Positions 8,264 to 18,132 of a stretch of DNA of 64,000 nucleotides are shown here, piece after piece. Position numbers and translations under genes: made by a program. Below the pieces are notes generated by a model. That model did not search any database and was not told where the DNA came from. It worked only from the letters and a program-made list of their open reading frames with translations. Source of the stretch: an uncultured archaeon. Its GTDB lineage: Archaea > Halobacteriota > Methanosarcinia > Methanosarcinales > Methanoperedenaceae. The stretch covers positions 43,361-107,360 of the forward strand of contig CABMIB010000083.1 in NCBI GenBank assembly GCA_902386135.1, given 5' to 3'. Position 1 is the first letter of the stretch, and each line of letters starts with the position of its first letter.

Positions 8264-9778
8264 TCAAAATTCATAATCATTCCATAATTCTATTGATAAA
8301 TCTATAATTCCCATTTTATCTAATATTTTAAGTAAATTATAAAAAATCTCTGCATCAATTTGATATTTAAAAAAATTGGTTTTGAAACGAATATCTATCA
8401 ATGAATATAATATAGTTTTAATAGATATTTTTACAATATTATCATCAGAATAAATCGTTGTTTTGCTGTGATATTTGAAATAGAAGCAAACATAATTTCT
8501 TATAAACTTTTTTGCACCTTTAGTCAACCATGGTGACTTGAATTTTCTCAGCGTATGGCTCGACCATCCATCCAAACTGGTAGGTGGCTTGAATCCATTT
8601 TTTACAGCATATTCGTACAATGGTGTTCCTGGATAAGGCGTATAATAGAACACCCTTACCATTAATCTCTCCTCTATCTTCTGGCAATTTGTTATCATGT
8701 TAATAGTATCTAGATAGTCATTACCATTGCCTATAGGAAATCCTACCATCGTAGAGAATAGCGGGATAATGTCCCATTTTTTTAGCACTCTTACAAATTC
8801 ATAATTATCTTCAACTGAGGAATGTTTATTAATGATTTTCTCTAATATTTCACTGTTGCCTGTTTCTGCGCCAATGTATATTCTGGAACACCCACTTTTT
8901 TTCAATAAATCCATAAATGAGTCGTCGCACATTTTCAAGAAAGAGGATGCATGCGCTGAACAATCCCATTTTATATTGATATTGTTTTCTATAAATGCAT
9001 TTAAAAGAGTTACTGTAAATTTCTTATTTACAAAAAAGTTGTCATCGTCAAAAGTAACTCCATTTACATTGTATTTTTCCTTAAGATATTTTATCTCCTT
9101 GATTATCGAATCGACATTTTTAGGATACCATTTTCTTTTAAATACTCTAAACACCGAACAAAACGCACAGTTAAATGGGCATCCATGACTGGCAAATAAC
9201 CCTATAGTTCTATCTGAATGATCAGATTTATAAATGTATTTATTACAATCGATAAAATCAAAATTTATTTCTGGAAAAGAATTAGGATTTATAAATTCTC
9301 GTGAAGCGTTTATTTTAATGCTCCCGTTGTTTTTATAGCCAATTCCTTTAATCGCACTTACATCTGTTGAATGGCCATCTAAGTATTTTATAAGTTCTTT
9401 AAATGTTTCTTCGCCCTGACCTATTACTATGTAGTCGATGTTACTATTTTCAAGCGTCTGTTCAGGTTCTAAAGTAGGATGCCACCCGCCCCAGACAATA
9501 GATACATTTCTGTTTTTTTCTTTTATTTTTTTTGAGATGGTTAGAGCAGAGTGAATTTGATATCCTGTAAATACAGTGATGCCTATACATAGGGCTTTGT
9601 CTGACTGGCTAATAATTAAGTCCAAATCAAATCCCGCGTCCCTTTCATCAAATATTTCAACTTCGTAATCTTGGTAAATATTTCGTGCAATATAAAGTAA
9701 TGAAAAAGGGACTCTGCCAACCATCTGTGAAGATTCCGAAGGCCATGCTTTTGGGAATATAAGGATTATTTTATTCAA
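8264..9778 (-). CDS. B12-binding radical SAM protein
   Basis: 504 residues. The N-terminal 140 residues have the cobalamin-binding Rossmann fold seen in BchE/HpnJ-type enzymes (GITVFTGYQIHSAL, VWGGWHPTLEPEQTL, IDYIVIGQGEETFKEL). The radical SAM core has the CxxxCxxC cluster in ASHGCPFNCAFCSVF (about residues 194-207), then GVTFDDDNFF and YIGAETGN. Such enzymes methylate unactivated carbons or rearrange skeletons. In a glycan cluster it may make a C-methyl branched sugar or modify the lipid carrier. It starts at TTG with AAGGAG nine bases upstream. Family assignment is strong; reaction unknown. Confidence 0.85.
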   Translation of the reverse strand: MNKIILIFPKAWPSESSQMVGRVPFSLLYIARNIYQDYEVEIFDERDAGFDLDLIISQSDKALCIGITVFTGYQIHSALTISKKIKEKNRNVSIVWGGWHPTLEPEQTLENSNIDYIVIGQGEETFKELIKYLDGHSTDVSAIKGIGYKNNGSIKINASREFINPNSFPEINFDFIDCNKYIYKSDHSDRTIGLFASHGCPFNCAFCSVFRVFKRKWYPKNVDSIIKEIKYLKEKYNVNGVTFDDDNFFVNKKFTVTLLNAFIENNINIKWDCSAHASSFLKMCDDSFMDLLKKSGCSRIYIGAETGNSEILEKIINKHSSVEDNYEFVRVLKKWDIIPLFSTMVGFPIGNGNDYLDTINMITNCQKIEERLMVRVFYYTPYPGTPLYEYAVKNGFKPPTSLDGWSSHTLRKFKSPWLTKGAKKFIRNYVCFYFKYHSKTTIYSDDNIVKISIKTILYSLIDIRFKTNFFKYQIDAEIFYNLLKILDKMGIIDLSIELWNDYEF

Positions 9779-9826
9779 TCAGTTTTTCTCCTTTTAAATG
9801 CTATCTTATCGATTAAACTAAAAGTC

Positions 9827-10795
9827 TTAATTAAATATATCATTATTATCAAATATTATAGATTTCCACCACCAATCATTTTCAGTATACCATTTTACCG
9901 TATATCTGAGAGCATCTTCAAACTTATATTGCGGTGACCAGCCAAGATTTTTAATTTTTTCGCAATTTAAAGAGTATCTGAAATCGTGCCCCGGTCTATC
10001 TTTTACATATTTTATCAAATTTTTTGATATCTTTAATTCCATGAGAATCTGATTTGCAATCTCTATATTTGTTTTTTCATTTCCTGCTCCAATATTGTAT
10101 ATCTCTCCCGTCTTTCCTTTTCTAAATACATAATCTATTCCAGCGCAGTTGTCTTTCACATAAATCCAATCTCTGACATTTAAGCCGTTTCCATAAATCG
10201 GTAGCGCCTTATCATGTAATGCTTTAAGAATCAAGACAGGTATTAATTTTTCAGGATATTGATAAGGGCCAAAATTATTTGAGCTTCGAGTGATCAAAAC
10301 TGGCAAATTATATGTTTTAAAAAAGGCACCGACCAGTAAATCTGCCCCTGCTTTGCTTGCAGAATATGGGGATGAAGGATCTAAAAGATCATCTTCATGA
10401 AAAGAATCTTTTACAGTGCTTCCATATACCTCATCCGTGCTTATTTGAATATACCTCCTGATATCATTTTTTCTGGCAAACTCCAGAAGATTATAAGTTC
10501 CAAGGACATCAGTTTTAACGAAAACATCTGCACTCTTAATCGAGCGATCAACATGTGTTTCTGCTGCAAAGTTGAAGATTATATCGCATTTTCCAGCTTT
10601 TGCTATATCTTGGGCATTACAGATGTCCCCTTTAATAAAGATAATCTTATCCATCACATCTTTCAAGTTTTCTAATTTTCCAGCATATGTCAGTTTATCC
10701 AGAACAACTAATCTCTCATCAGGATATTTATCTAACAGATAGTGAACGAAATTACTGCCTATGAATCCAGAGCCGCCAGTTATTAAAATTTTCAT
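9827..10795 (-). CDS. rfbB: dTDP-glucose 4,6-dehydratase
   Basis: An extended SDR enzyme with MKILITGGSGFIGSNF (NAD binding), FNFAAETHVDRSI (typical of RmlB), STDEVYG, and the catalytic YxxxK in SPYSASKAGADLLV. It converts dTDP-glucose to dTDP-4-keto-6-deoxyglucose. The start is taken at the ATG at 10795, which gives the family-standard MKILITGG; another ATG lies four codons upstream at 10807. It follows the rmlC-like gene directly and, with rmlA-like, forms the dTDP-sugar module of the cluster. Confidence 0.92.
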   Translation of the reverse strand: MKILITGGSGFIGSNFVHYLLDKYPDERLVVLDKLTYAGKLENLKDVMDKIIFIKGDICNAQDIAKAGKCDIIFNFAAETHVDRSIKSADVFVKTDVLGTYNLLEFARKNDIRRYIQISTDEVYGSTVKDSFHEDDLLDPSSPYSASKAGADLLVGAFFKTYNLPVLITRSSNNFGPYQYPEKLIPVLILKALHDKALPIYGNGLNVRDWIYVKDNCAGIDYVFRKGKTGEIYNIGAGNEKTNIEIANQILMELKISKNLIKYVKDRPGHDFRYSLNCEKIKNLGWSPQYKFEDALRYTVKWYTENDWWWKSIIFDNNDIFN

Positions 10796-10799
10796 TCTT

Positions 10800-11267
10800 T
10801 CATCCATGTTTCTTTCCAGGGGTTAATACCCAGTCATATGGGATTTCTGCTGTATCTGGTGGCAACCTATATTCATCCGGCTCCTCATATCTATAAGGTT
10901 CTGTGGGGATGTTTACCACTATAGATTCTTCTTGGGAGATACATTTCCAACCATGATATACTTCTTTCGGAATTGAAATAAGCATAGAATTGTGGTCTCC
11001 AATAAAAAATTCGTTTATTTTTCCATTTGTATTTGAATTTTGTCTTGAATCGTATAGAACAATTTTTATCATGCCTTTTAAACAGCACACATTATCTGTC
11101 TGCTTCTTGTGGAAGTGCCAAGCTTTTACCACTCCAGGATAATTAACCGTAATATAGACCTGCCCGAATTTTTGAAACATGTCATCATCACAACGCAAAA
11201 TCTCCATCAAGCGGCCTCTTTCATCAGGTAAGACTTTAAGCTTTTTTATTTTCACTCCATCTATCAT
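10800..11267 (-). CDS. rfbC: RmlC-like cupin, dTDP-4-keto-6-deoxyhexose 3,5-epimerase family
   Basis: 155 residues with the RmlC-type cupin: DERGRLMEILRCDD, the catalytic-His region VVKAWHFHKKQTDN, VLYDSR, and LISIPKEVYHGW. It epimerises the keto-sugar made by RmlB at C3 and/or C5. It is shorter than classical RmlC (about 180 residues) and the WHFHKKQ segment differs from the usual GLHYQ, so the product may be a different 6-deoxyhexose. Its ATG overlaps the stop of the thymidylyltransferase gene (ATGA), so the two are translationally coupled. Confidence 0.8.
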   Translation of the reverse strand: MIDGVKIKKLKVLPDERGRLMEILRCDDDMFQKFGQVYITVNYPGVVKAWHFHKKQTDNVCCLKGMIKIVLYDSRQNSNTNGKINEFFIGDHNSMLISIPKEVYHGWKCISQEESIVVNIPTEPYRYEEPDEYRLPPDTAEIPYDWVLTPGKKHG

Positions 11268-12367
11268 ATTCCCACCTTTGAATTGTCACCTATAATAAAC
11301 TTTTTTCCTCCAGACAAGTGGTCGCTCTTTTCGATGCAAACTTCTTTTCCAATCAAACTTTCAACAATTTTTCCAGCATCTATTATCTTTGTTCCTTCTA
11401 GAATAATGGAATCTTCAACATTCGTATTTATAATCTGACCATTATCACCAATACTCGTGTTTGGTCCTATATAAGAACCGGATATTGTACAATCTTTTCC
11501 AATAATTACTGGTCCAATTATTGTAGATTCTTCTTTGATTATTGTTTTCTCTCCAATACTTACTTTACCTTTTATTTTGCTATTTATCATTTTCCCTTTG
11601 TTTTCTGTTTTAAGGTTATCTAAAATTAAGCGATTTGCTTCAAGGATTGCTTCAGGAGTTCCTGTATCCTTCCACCATCCATTTACCATATCATATCTTA
11701 CTTGATAACCACTTTCAATCAACCAGTGCAGTGCATCTGTGATTTCCAGTTCTCCTCGCCAAGATGGTTTAATATCATCGATTGCTTTAAATATAATCGA
11801 TGTTAATCCATAAATACCCACAATTGATAAGTTAGATGGTGGTTTTTTTGGTTTTTCAATTAATTTGATAATAATTTTTTTCTGCTCATCTACCAGAGCA
11901 ACCCCATATTGCTCAGGATTTTCAACCCTTGTTAAAAGTAAACTCGCTTCAACATCTGAATTAACAAAATCTTCAACAAAATTTTTTATACCACCTTTTA
12001 ATAAATTATCTCCAAGATACATAACAAATTTATCCTTGCCTATAAACTCTTCAGAAATTTTAACAGCATGTGCCAATCCCAGCGGGGCTTCCTGATAAAT
12101 AAATTCGATATCAGCATCCCAATTAACAGATCTAACAGTATCTATTACCAGTTCCTTGTTTGGACCCACAATAATTCCAATTTTTTTTATGCCAGCATTA
12201 ATCAAATCCTCAATACAATAAAATAGTATGGGTTTGTTTGCTACGGGAATCAACTGCTTTTGCTGAGAATAAGTTATTGGTCTTAACCGTGTTCCATGCC
12301 CGCCTGATAATATTAGTCCTTTCATTTTTCCTATTTTTATAGACGCTTCTGATGGTGCTTTCAACAT
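11264..12367 (-). CDS. rfbA: glucose-1-phosphate thymidylyltransferase, long form
   Basis: The nucleotidyltransferase domain begins MKGLILSGGHGTRLRPITYSQQKQLIPVANKPI, with GDNLLKGG (metal-binding Asp) and IEKPKKPPSN. After residue 250 a left-handed beta-helix tail follows (repeats such as SKIKGKVSIGEKTIIKEES), as in long-form RmlA. It makes dTDP-glucose for RmlB. Two starts are possible. ATG at 12367 has AAAGGA just upstream and adds 14 residues; ATG at 12325 gives the family-standard N-terminus but only a weak ribosome site. Confidence 0.88.
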   Translation of the reverse strand: MLKAPSEASIKIGKMKGLILSGGHGTRLRPITYSQQKQLIPVANKPILFYCIEDLINAGIKKIGIIVGPNKELVIDTVRSVNWDADIEFIYQEAPLGLAHAVKISEEFIGKDKFVMYLGDNLLKGGIKNFVEDFVNSDVEASLLLTRVENPEQYGVALVDEQKKIIIKLIEKPKKPPSNLSIVGIYGLTSIIFKAIDDIKPSWRGELEITDALHWLIESGYQVRYDMVNGWWKDTGTPEAILEANRLILDNLKTENKGKMINSKIKGKVSIGEKTIIKEESTIIGPVIIGKDCTISGSYIGPNTSIGDNGQIINTNVEDSIILEGTKIIDAGKIVESLIGKEVCIEKSDHLSGGKKFIIGDNSKVGI

Positions 12368-12377
12368 ATATATCCTT

Positions 12378-13658
12378 TTAAAGTATGCGACTTAGTTTAA
12401 GAAGAACTGCTGTATTTATAGCGTAGGAAACATTGAAGGCTATCACACCTCCAACAAGTCCAACCCTAGGTATCAGTAAAAAATTTAAAACAAGGTTAAT
12501 CACACCTACTATTATTGCAGCTATCGACATGATTTTCATTCCCTCTGCACCGGCTGAGCTTATCAGCCATGAATAAATGCTGGTTATGCATGCCAGTATC
12601 CCTCCAATACCAAAAAGAAATGCAAGTTTTATATCAAATGGATACGCATTTCCATATAACTTCAAAATTATAAATTCAAAAAAAATAGTAGCTGGTAATC
12701 CAAATACAATTAAATAAAATATACTTTTATTTATTCTATTTAATATCACTTTTTTATCTTTATATCTGCATGCTAGAGGGAAAAAAACTGCAACAAACAT
12801 ACCGATAAATAACCCTACAAGATTTATCGATGCAAAGTAATACGATCTGTAAATTCCAATATCGGCAGTTGTCAGATATTTGTATATAATAATTTTATCT
12901 ATATTTGAATAAAAAACAGATGCCAATCCTCCCAGACTCGCGTAAGAACCGTACCGTACCAATTTTTTTGCCCAATATATCTTGAAATTAAATTTTATAT
13001 GGTTTTTTATGGAATATATCATAATAAACCCTGTAATCCCAAGAGCGATATACATCGAAATCAATGCTGATTTAAAAGAAACGAAATTCGTAAAGAAAAA
13101 CAAAAAAAATATCAATAACAGGATAATATTAGGTATTGGCTGAAAACATGCATATTCTTTCATTTTATGTAAACTTCTAAGAGTACCTGTTGCAAACGCG
13201 CTGACTACCGATAGGACTGCAAATATAATAGCCAGATATAACATATTCGTTGAAATGGAGAAAATCTCTGAGATTCGAGATGAGAATATATAATAAATTA
13301 AAATAGAAATTAATGTAAAAATAATTACTAGAATAATCGTAGTGCTTATTATTGTTGACTGACTTTCAAATTCATTCTGTTCGGCAGTATAGGTAATCAT
13401 AGCTGTATCGATCCCTAACATCATTGGAACAAGCAAAAACATTGCAACAGTCTGAATGAGGGTAAACTCCCCATATTCCCCTGGGCCAAGAACCCGCCCT
13501 GCGAAGATGTTAAAAATAGTAGACAATATGGCTGCTATGCCTGATGCAACTACAATGTAGGATAAATTTTTTATGAGTCCTTTTGCATCTTCCCCCATCT
13601 TCTCATGAAATATCCTCTCATAAGAAAAACGGACTAAATTTAGTGCAATATCCTTCAT
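12378..13658 (-). CDS. polysaccharide/lipid-linked glycan flippase (MOP superfamily, Wzx-like)
   Basis: A 426-residue integral membrane protein with about 12 hydrophobic segments, starting near GLIKNLSYIVVASGIAAILSTIFNIFAGRVLGPGEYGEF, the hallmark N-terminal repeat of polysaccharide-synthesis MOP transporters. It likely flips the finished lipid-linked glycan across the membrane so that it can be attached to S-layer proteins. It lies 10 bp before the thymidylyltransferase gene within the same operon; AAGGA precedes the ATG. Confidence 0.88.
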   Translation of the reverse strand: MKDIALNLVRFSYERIFHEKMGEDAKGLIKNLSYIVVASGIAAILSTIFNIFAGRVLGPGEYGEFTLIQTVAMFLLVPMMLGIDTAMITYTAEQNEFESQSTIISTTIILVIIFTLISILIYYIFSSRISEIFSISTNMLYLAIIFAVLSVVSAFATGTLRSLHKMKEYACFQPIPNIILLLIFFLFFFTNFVSFKSALISMYIALGITGFIMIYSIKNHIKFNFKIYWAKKLVRYGSYASLGGLASVFYSNIDKIIIYKYLTTADIGIYRSYYFASINLVGLFIGMFVAVFFPLACRYKDKKVILNRINKSIFYLIVFGLPATIFFEFIILKLYGNAYPFDIKLAFLFGIGGILACITSIYSWLISSAGAEGMKIMSIAAIIVGVINLVLNFLLIPRVGLVGGVIAFNVSYAINTAVLLKLSRIL

Positions 13659-13711
13659 TTATTTCCTTCTCAATAATGCCATAATTTGAAAAATCTTTGA
13701 ATTAGCTTGAG

Positions 13712-14800
13712 TCATTTTAAAGGCTTGCCATCTTTGGAATAGATTATCCCATCAGTTATCATTCCTTTTTTAGCATTTTCAAGGGTATTATAGAGAATAT
13801 TAGAATATTTATAACATCTTATTGCTTTTTTAAATCCTGCTGCTGCAATCTTTTTCCGTTCTTCTCCATGCTCGAGATAATACTTGATAAGTCCTATAGC
13901 TTCCTCAATTGTATCATATCCAATAATCTCTTTTCCTGGTTCAAAAATTTCATATAAAATATCCGCACAATCGCATATCTGCATAACACCATTCATAGGG
14001 AGCTGATACAATCTACCATTGCCTAATTCACCGCTCAGATGCATATTAATGCCAATTTTTGTATTTTGATATGTGCTAACAAATGAACCTACAGGAAGTG
14101 GTTTTACCCATACCCATTTACCTTTCAAAAGATAATATCCCCAAAATTTCACTCCCCAATGACCGTAAAGTCTAAATTTATCGCCAAAAGCTTTTTTAAG
14201 TTGCAAAAGCGCATTAACCTTCTCTCTATAAAAAGCTCCTACATATAAAATATCTATCTGTCGTTCTTTATTAAAAATATCTTCTTCTGTCAAGTCTGGA
14301 TTATAAAGACCATCTATAACTCCATAGGGAGTCCACGTAGCTCTTTTAGCTCCCCATTCGATGAGCTTATCTGTCATTTTAACGGGTATATCTTTATGAT
14401 AGCGAACATTGACACAAGTGACATGGTCAAAAGCCCATAAATAAGGAACAGTTCTTGCGTACGAGGAGTCGGGATCATCCGAGGACATGAGAACCTTATA
14501 GACATCTAAATTTTTTAAGAATTCTGGATGATATATATTGTCTCCCAAGACAAGAAGAATATCCACTTTTTTAGAATTAATCAGTTTTTTCAATTCATCG
14601 TATGTCTTCAAAAGATTTTTATCCTTATTCCGGTACAGATAATCCAGCATATTAGCATTTTCAATTATCGTACCCAAATTTTCTCTATGGTTAAAAAAAA
14701 TAAATTCATACTCCTCATTACTCATTTTTTTAAAACTGCTGTCGTTGTACGTTTCTTTATTAAAATTTCTCAACCCAACTGAATAAATAATCTTAAGCAT
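13712..14800 (-). CDS. CgeB-like glycosyltransferase
   Basis: 362 residues resembling the GT-B proteins annotated as CgeB/DUF3880 glycosyltransferases. The N-terminal domain has VDILLVLGDNIYHPEFL and SSDDPDS. The C-terminal donor domain has IDILYVGAFYREKVNALLQL, GINMHLSGELGNGRLYQLPMNGVMQICDCADILYEIFEPGKEI and a final helical stretch. Expected role: transfer of a sugar to the growing surface glycan in the cytoplasm. Neighbours are the flippase and an NDP-sugar epimerase. Family call is good, donor unknown. Confidence 0.75.
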   Translation of the reverse strand: MLKIIYSVGLRNFNKETYNDSSFKKMSNEEYEFIFFNHRENLGTIIENANMLDYLYRNKDKNLLKTYDELKKLINSKKVDILLVLGDNIYHPEFLKNLDVYKVLMSSDDPDSSYARTVPYLWAFDHVTCVNVRYHKDIPVKMTDKLIEWGAKRATWTPYGVIDGLYNPDLTEEDIFNKERQIDILYVGAFYREKVNALLQLKKAFGDKFRLYGHWGVKFWGYYLLKGKWVWVKPLPVGSFVSTYQNTKIGINMHLSGELGNGRLYQLPMNGVMQICDCADILYEIFEPGKEIIGYDTIEEAIGLIKYYLEHGEERKKIAAAGFKKAIRCYKYSNILYNTLENAKKGMITDGIIYSKDGKPLK

Positions 14801-14829
14801 ACTTAACCTTTTTTTTCTGTAAACACTTA

Positions 14830-15792
14830 CTATTTCCTAACCTGGTCTAGAATCCATTCATAAGTTTTCTTTAAACCATTCTCTAAAGAAACCTGCGGCT
14901 CCCATTTAAGAACCTCCCGCAATTTTGTATTATCACTATTTCTCCCCCTCACCCCTTGAGGCGCCAAAAGATTATATTTCTTTTTTACATTCTTACCTGA
15001 TATTTTAATAATAATATCAGCAAGGCCATCAATCGACACAAGCCTATCTGAGCCTATATTTAACGGTTTATCATAATCGGATTCCATTAGCATGATAGTA
15101 CCTTTCACGCAGTCATCTATATAGCAATATGACCGTGTTTGTTTCCCATCACCCCAGATTTCAATTACACCGGGATTGGAAGCTTCAGCCACCTTCCTAC
15201 AAAGTGCAGCAGGAGATTTCTCTCTTCCTCCTTTCCATGTACCTTCGGGACCATAGATATTATGATATCTTACAATTCTTACTTCCAGGCCATAATCCTT
15301 TTTATATGCCTCAGCCATTTTTTCTGTAAATAGTTTCTCCCATCCATAAAAGTTATCGGGATCTGCCGGATAAGCATCATCTTCTTTAAGAGCAGTAACA
15401 TTTGGATCTGTCTGGCGGTACGTAGGATAAATACACGCTGAAGACGAATAGAACAGTCTCTCAACTTTATTGATATGCGATGCCTGAAGCATATGCGCGT
15501 TTATTAATACGTTATCATGCATCACTTCTGCCCCTACCTCTGTAATAAACCCAATGCCACCCATATTTGCTGCAAGGTTAAAAACATAGTCAATATCTTT
15601 GGTGGCTTTGATACAATTTTCCCATACCCTTAAGTCGAGAGTATCTTTTTCAGAATAGTATGGTTCTTCTATATAATTATCCCATTTTATATCTACAGCT
15701 CTTACAAAATTGCCTTTTTGATAAAGTTCTCTCGACAAATGGCTTCCTATAAATCCTCCAGCTCCTGTTACTAAAACCCTTTTACTTTCCAT
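14830..15792 (-). CDS. NDP-sugar epimerase, GDP-mannose 3,5-epimerase-like
   Basis: A 320-residue extended SDR enzyme: VLVTGAGGFIGSHL, NLAANMGGIGFI, SSSACIYPTY, and the YxxxK in NFYGWEKLFTEKMAEAY. The NMGGIGFI motif and the sequence around YHNIYGPEGTWKGGREKSPAALCRK are characteristic of GDP-mannose 3,5-epimerase relatives rather than GalE. It probably makes a rare hexose for the glycan. GAGG lies upstream of its ATG. The substrate nucleotide is not proven by the sequence. Confidence 0.82.
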   Translation of the reverse strand: MESKRVLVTGAGGFIGSHLSRELYQKGNFVRAVDIKWDNYIEEPYYSEKDTLDLRVWENCIKATKDIDYVFNLAANMGGIGFITEVGAEVMHDNVLINAHMLQASHINKVERLFYSSSACIYPTYRQTDPNVTALKEDDAYPADPDNFYGWEKLFTEKMAEAYKKDYGLEVRIVRYHNIYGPEGTWKGGREKSPAALCRKVAEASNPGVIEIWGDGKQTRSYCYIDDCVKGTIMLMESDYDKPLNIGSDRLVSIDGLADIIIKISGKNVKKKYNLLAPQGVRGRNSDNTKLREVLKWEPQVSLENGLKKTYEWILDQVRK

Positions 15793-15918
15793 GTTAATCC
15801 TCTTATAACTTCCAGCAATTATAATCTAATTTTTCTGTTACTTACTCTTTATTGAATATTTACTTTTTGATAAACTGAACTTATCCTTATGTCAAGGCTT
15901 TTTTGTTATTTCAAAATC

Positions 15919-16761
15919 CTATAACGTCTCATATTTGCACAAAACATTAATTGTTCCATCTTTTGGTATCGAATTAATCATGGCATCGCTATTCTGGAAA
16001 CGATTTAAGTTGTTTTCGGAATAGAATTTATACCCAATGCCTGTAAGTGTATTTACTAAATCATGTATGTTATCTCCAGCACCTTGAAGCGAGTATACTC
16101 CCAGTTCCATTAGTAATAATGGCTTATCTCGCTTAAGCGTGGCTAGTCCTCCGCTAATCACTTTGTATTCATAGCCATCAACATCTAATTTTATAAAATC
16201 AACTTTATCTATATTATGCATTATAATATATTCATCCAGAGTGATAAAATCAATAATTTCCTTATTGTTTGGACCTTGTGAAGTTCCATCTAAAGTCCAA
16301 CTAGTCCGAAAATAGATATCTTGTGAAGTCTGGATAACGTTTGATAATGCAATTTTTTCTAATTTAATATTATTAAAATCATTTAATTCTATGTTTCGCT
16401 TAAGCTTTGAATATGCCCATGACATCGGTTCAAACGAAATTACTTTCCCCCTACCGACTAATTTTGCGAACAGAAGCGTGTGGCAGCCGATGTTCGCTCC
16501 GATGTCTAAAACAGTCATACCTTCCCTAACATGTTTTTTGATAACTGCTGTCGTCATAGGTTCAAAACAACCTTCATAATATATTGAGCTATCTATTATT
16601 TCTGTCAGGTCAAGTTGATATTTAATTCCATCAACTTCAGCTATAACAGTTTTATTTTTGTTGCGTGATTTATATATCTTATACAATTTATTCAAAGGTC
16701 TATTAAGTGGTTTAACAGGTAATTTTCGATAAATACTAATCAAATCTGGCAGGATTTGCAT
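15919..16761 (-). CDS. FkbM-family methyltransferase
   Basis: 280 residues with the FkbM pattern: GMTVLDIGANIGCHTLLFAKLVGRGKVISFEPMSWAYSKLKRNIELN (SAM site, about 95-140), then VDFIKLDVDGYEYKVISGG and PLLLMELG. FkbM enzymes O-methylate sugars or glycan residues. It is the first gene of the strongly AT-rich part of the cluster; the next gene upstream has clearly different base use. Confidence 0.87.
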   Translation of the reverse strand: MQILPDLISIYRKLPVKPLNRPLNKLYKIYKSRNKNKTVIAEVDGIKYQLDLTEIIDSSIYYEGCFEPMTTAVIKKHVREGMTVLDIGANIGCHTLLFAKLVGRGKVISFEPMSWAYSKLKRNIELNDFNNIKLEKIALSNVIQTSQDIYFRTSWTLDGTSQGPNNKEIIDFITLDEYIIMHNIDKVDFIKLDVDGYEYKVISGGLATLKRDKPLLLMELGVYSLQGAGDNIHDLVNTLTGIGYKFYSENNLNRFQNSDAMINSIPKDGTINVLCKYETL

Positions 16762-16791
16762 ATCAATTAACCCCTGAGTATACTATAGTCT

Positions 16792-18132
16792 TTATCTCTT
16801 ATTCGCCGCCCCGATGCCGCGGTAAGTGAACCCAAGCCCGATTGCCCCGTCCTTCTCAAACACGCGCCTGCCATCGATCAGTATAGGGGTGCGCATGAGT
16901 TCCTTTGCCCTTTGCAGTTCGAGTTCCCTGAACTCCCTGTGCGCTGTCATCAGCACCATGGCATCCGCGCCGTCAAGAGCGCTGTAAACATCCTTTTCCA
17001 CTTCTCCGTACTTTTGCAGGTATTCGCTCTCTATATACGGATCAACGATATGGATTCTGGCATCTCTCCTTTCCAGTTCTTCCACAAAGATCTCAACCGG
17101 GCTCTCCCTCGGGTCGCCAACATTCTCTTTATACGAGAAACCGAGCACAACAACTTTTGAATTTTTCACAGACTTTTCACGTTCATTGAGAGCATCCACC
17201 AGCAGCTCGAACACGTGCACGGGCATATAATCATTTATCGCCCTCCCTGCTGTGATAACTTTTGAGTGGTATCCCAGTTCCTCTGCTTTTTTCACCAGGT
17301 AATACGGATCAACAGGCAGGCAGTGCCCGCCGACCCCTGCGCCGGGATAGTAAACGTTGAAGTTCCACTTGGTAGATGCGGCTTTTATCACATCCATGAC
17401 ATCGATGTTCATCCTCTCGAAAATAAGCGCCAACTCGTTCATCAAAGCGATGTTCAGATCCCTCTGGATGTTTTCTATTACCTTGGCAGCCTCTGCTGTC
17501 TTGATATCCTTCACCAGGAACACATCCTTAACGATATGCCTATACAATTGCTTTGTAGTTTCGCCCCATTGCGGCGTTATGCCCCCGATAACCCTCACGA
17601 CATCGCCGATAGTATGCTTGCTGTCTCCAGGATTGTATCTCTCAGGGCAGTGCGCAAGTCCGAAATCAACCCCTGCTTTCAATCCTGATTCTTCAAGCAA
17701 GGGATTGAGAACGTCCTCGGTAACGCCGGGATATACTGTGGACTCAAGGACCACAAGCTTATTCTTCCCCAGTCCCTTCGCGATATCCTCCCCGGAAGAG
17801 ATGACGGGTATCAGGTCGGGTCTTTTATCAGGCGTCACAGGCGTGGGCACAATAATAAGGATCGCATCGCTTTTTCGTGTAGCTTCTGCGGTATCGGAAG
17901 TAGCGGTCAGTTTTTTATCCTGGACTACTTTTTTTACTCTCTCGTCAAGGTTCAGATCCTTTAAATGGCAGCCGCCCCTGTTGATAAGGTCAACGACCTG
18001 TTTTTTCTTATCCGCTCCTATGACCCTGAAACCCTTTTCGGCGAAACTTACTGCTGTTGGGAGGCCAACATACCCAAGTCCAATTATACAAACTACGGCA
18101 GATTTATTATTGAACTTTTCAGATAATTCCAT
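16792..18132 (-). CDS. wecC: nucleotide-sugar dehydrogenase, UDP-N-acetyl-D-mannosaminuronate dehydrogenase type
   Basis: 446 residues of the UDP-glucose/GDP-mannose dehydrogenase family: N-terminal CIIGLGYVGLPTAVSFAEKGFRVIGAD, then LVVLESTVYPGVTEDV, and the catalytic cysteine in GAGVGGHCLPVDPYYL. A C-terminal UDP-binding domain (KVVVLGFSYKENVGDPRESP) completes the enzyme. It oxidises C6 of a UDP-HexNAc to a uronic acid, giving UDP-ManNAcA or a similar sugar for S-layer glycans. It overlaps the epimerase gene by 14 bp. Codon use is less AT-rich than in the downstream genes. Confidence 0.88.
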   Translation of the reverse strand: MELSEKFNNKSAVVCIIGLGYVGLPTAVSFAEKGFRVIGADKKKQVVDLINRGGCHLKDLNLDERVKKVVQDKKLTATSDTAEATRKSDAILIIVPTPVTPDKRPDLIPVISSGEDIAKGLGKNKLVVLESTVYPGVTEDVLNPLLEESGLKAGVDFGLAHCPERYNPGDSKHTIGDVVRVIGGITPQWGETTKQLYRHIVKDVFLVKDIKTAEAAKVIENIQRDLNIALMNELALIFERMNIDVMDVIKAASTKWNFNVYYPGAGVGGHCLPVDPYYLVKKAEELGYHSKVITAGRAINDYMPVHVFELLVDALNEREKSVKNSKVVVLGFSYKENVGDPRESPVEIFVEELERRDARIHIVDPYIESEYLQKYGEVEKDVYSALDGADAMVLMTAHREFRELELQRAKELMRTPILIDGRRVFEKDGAIGLGFTYRGIGAANKR

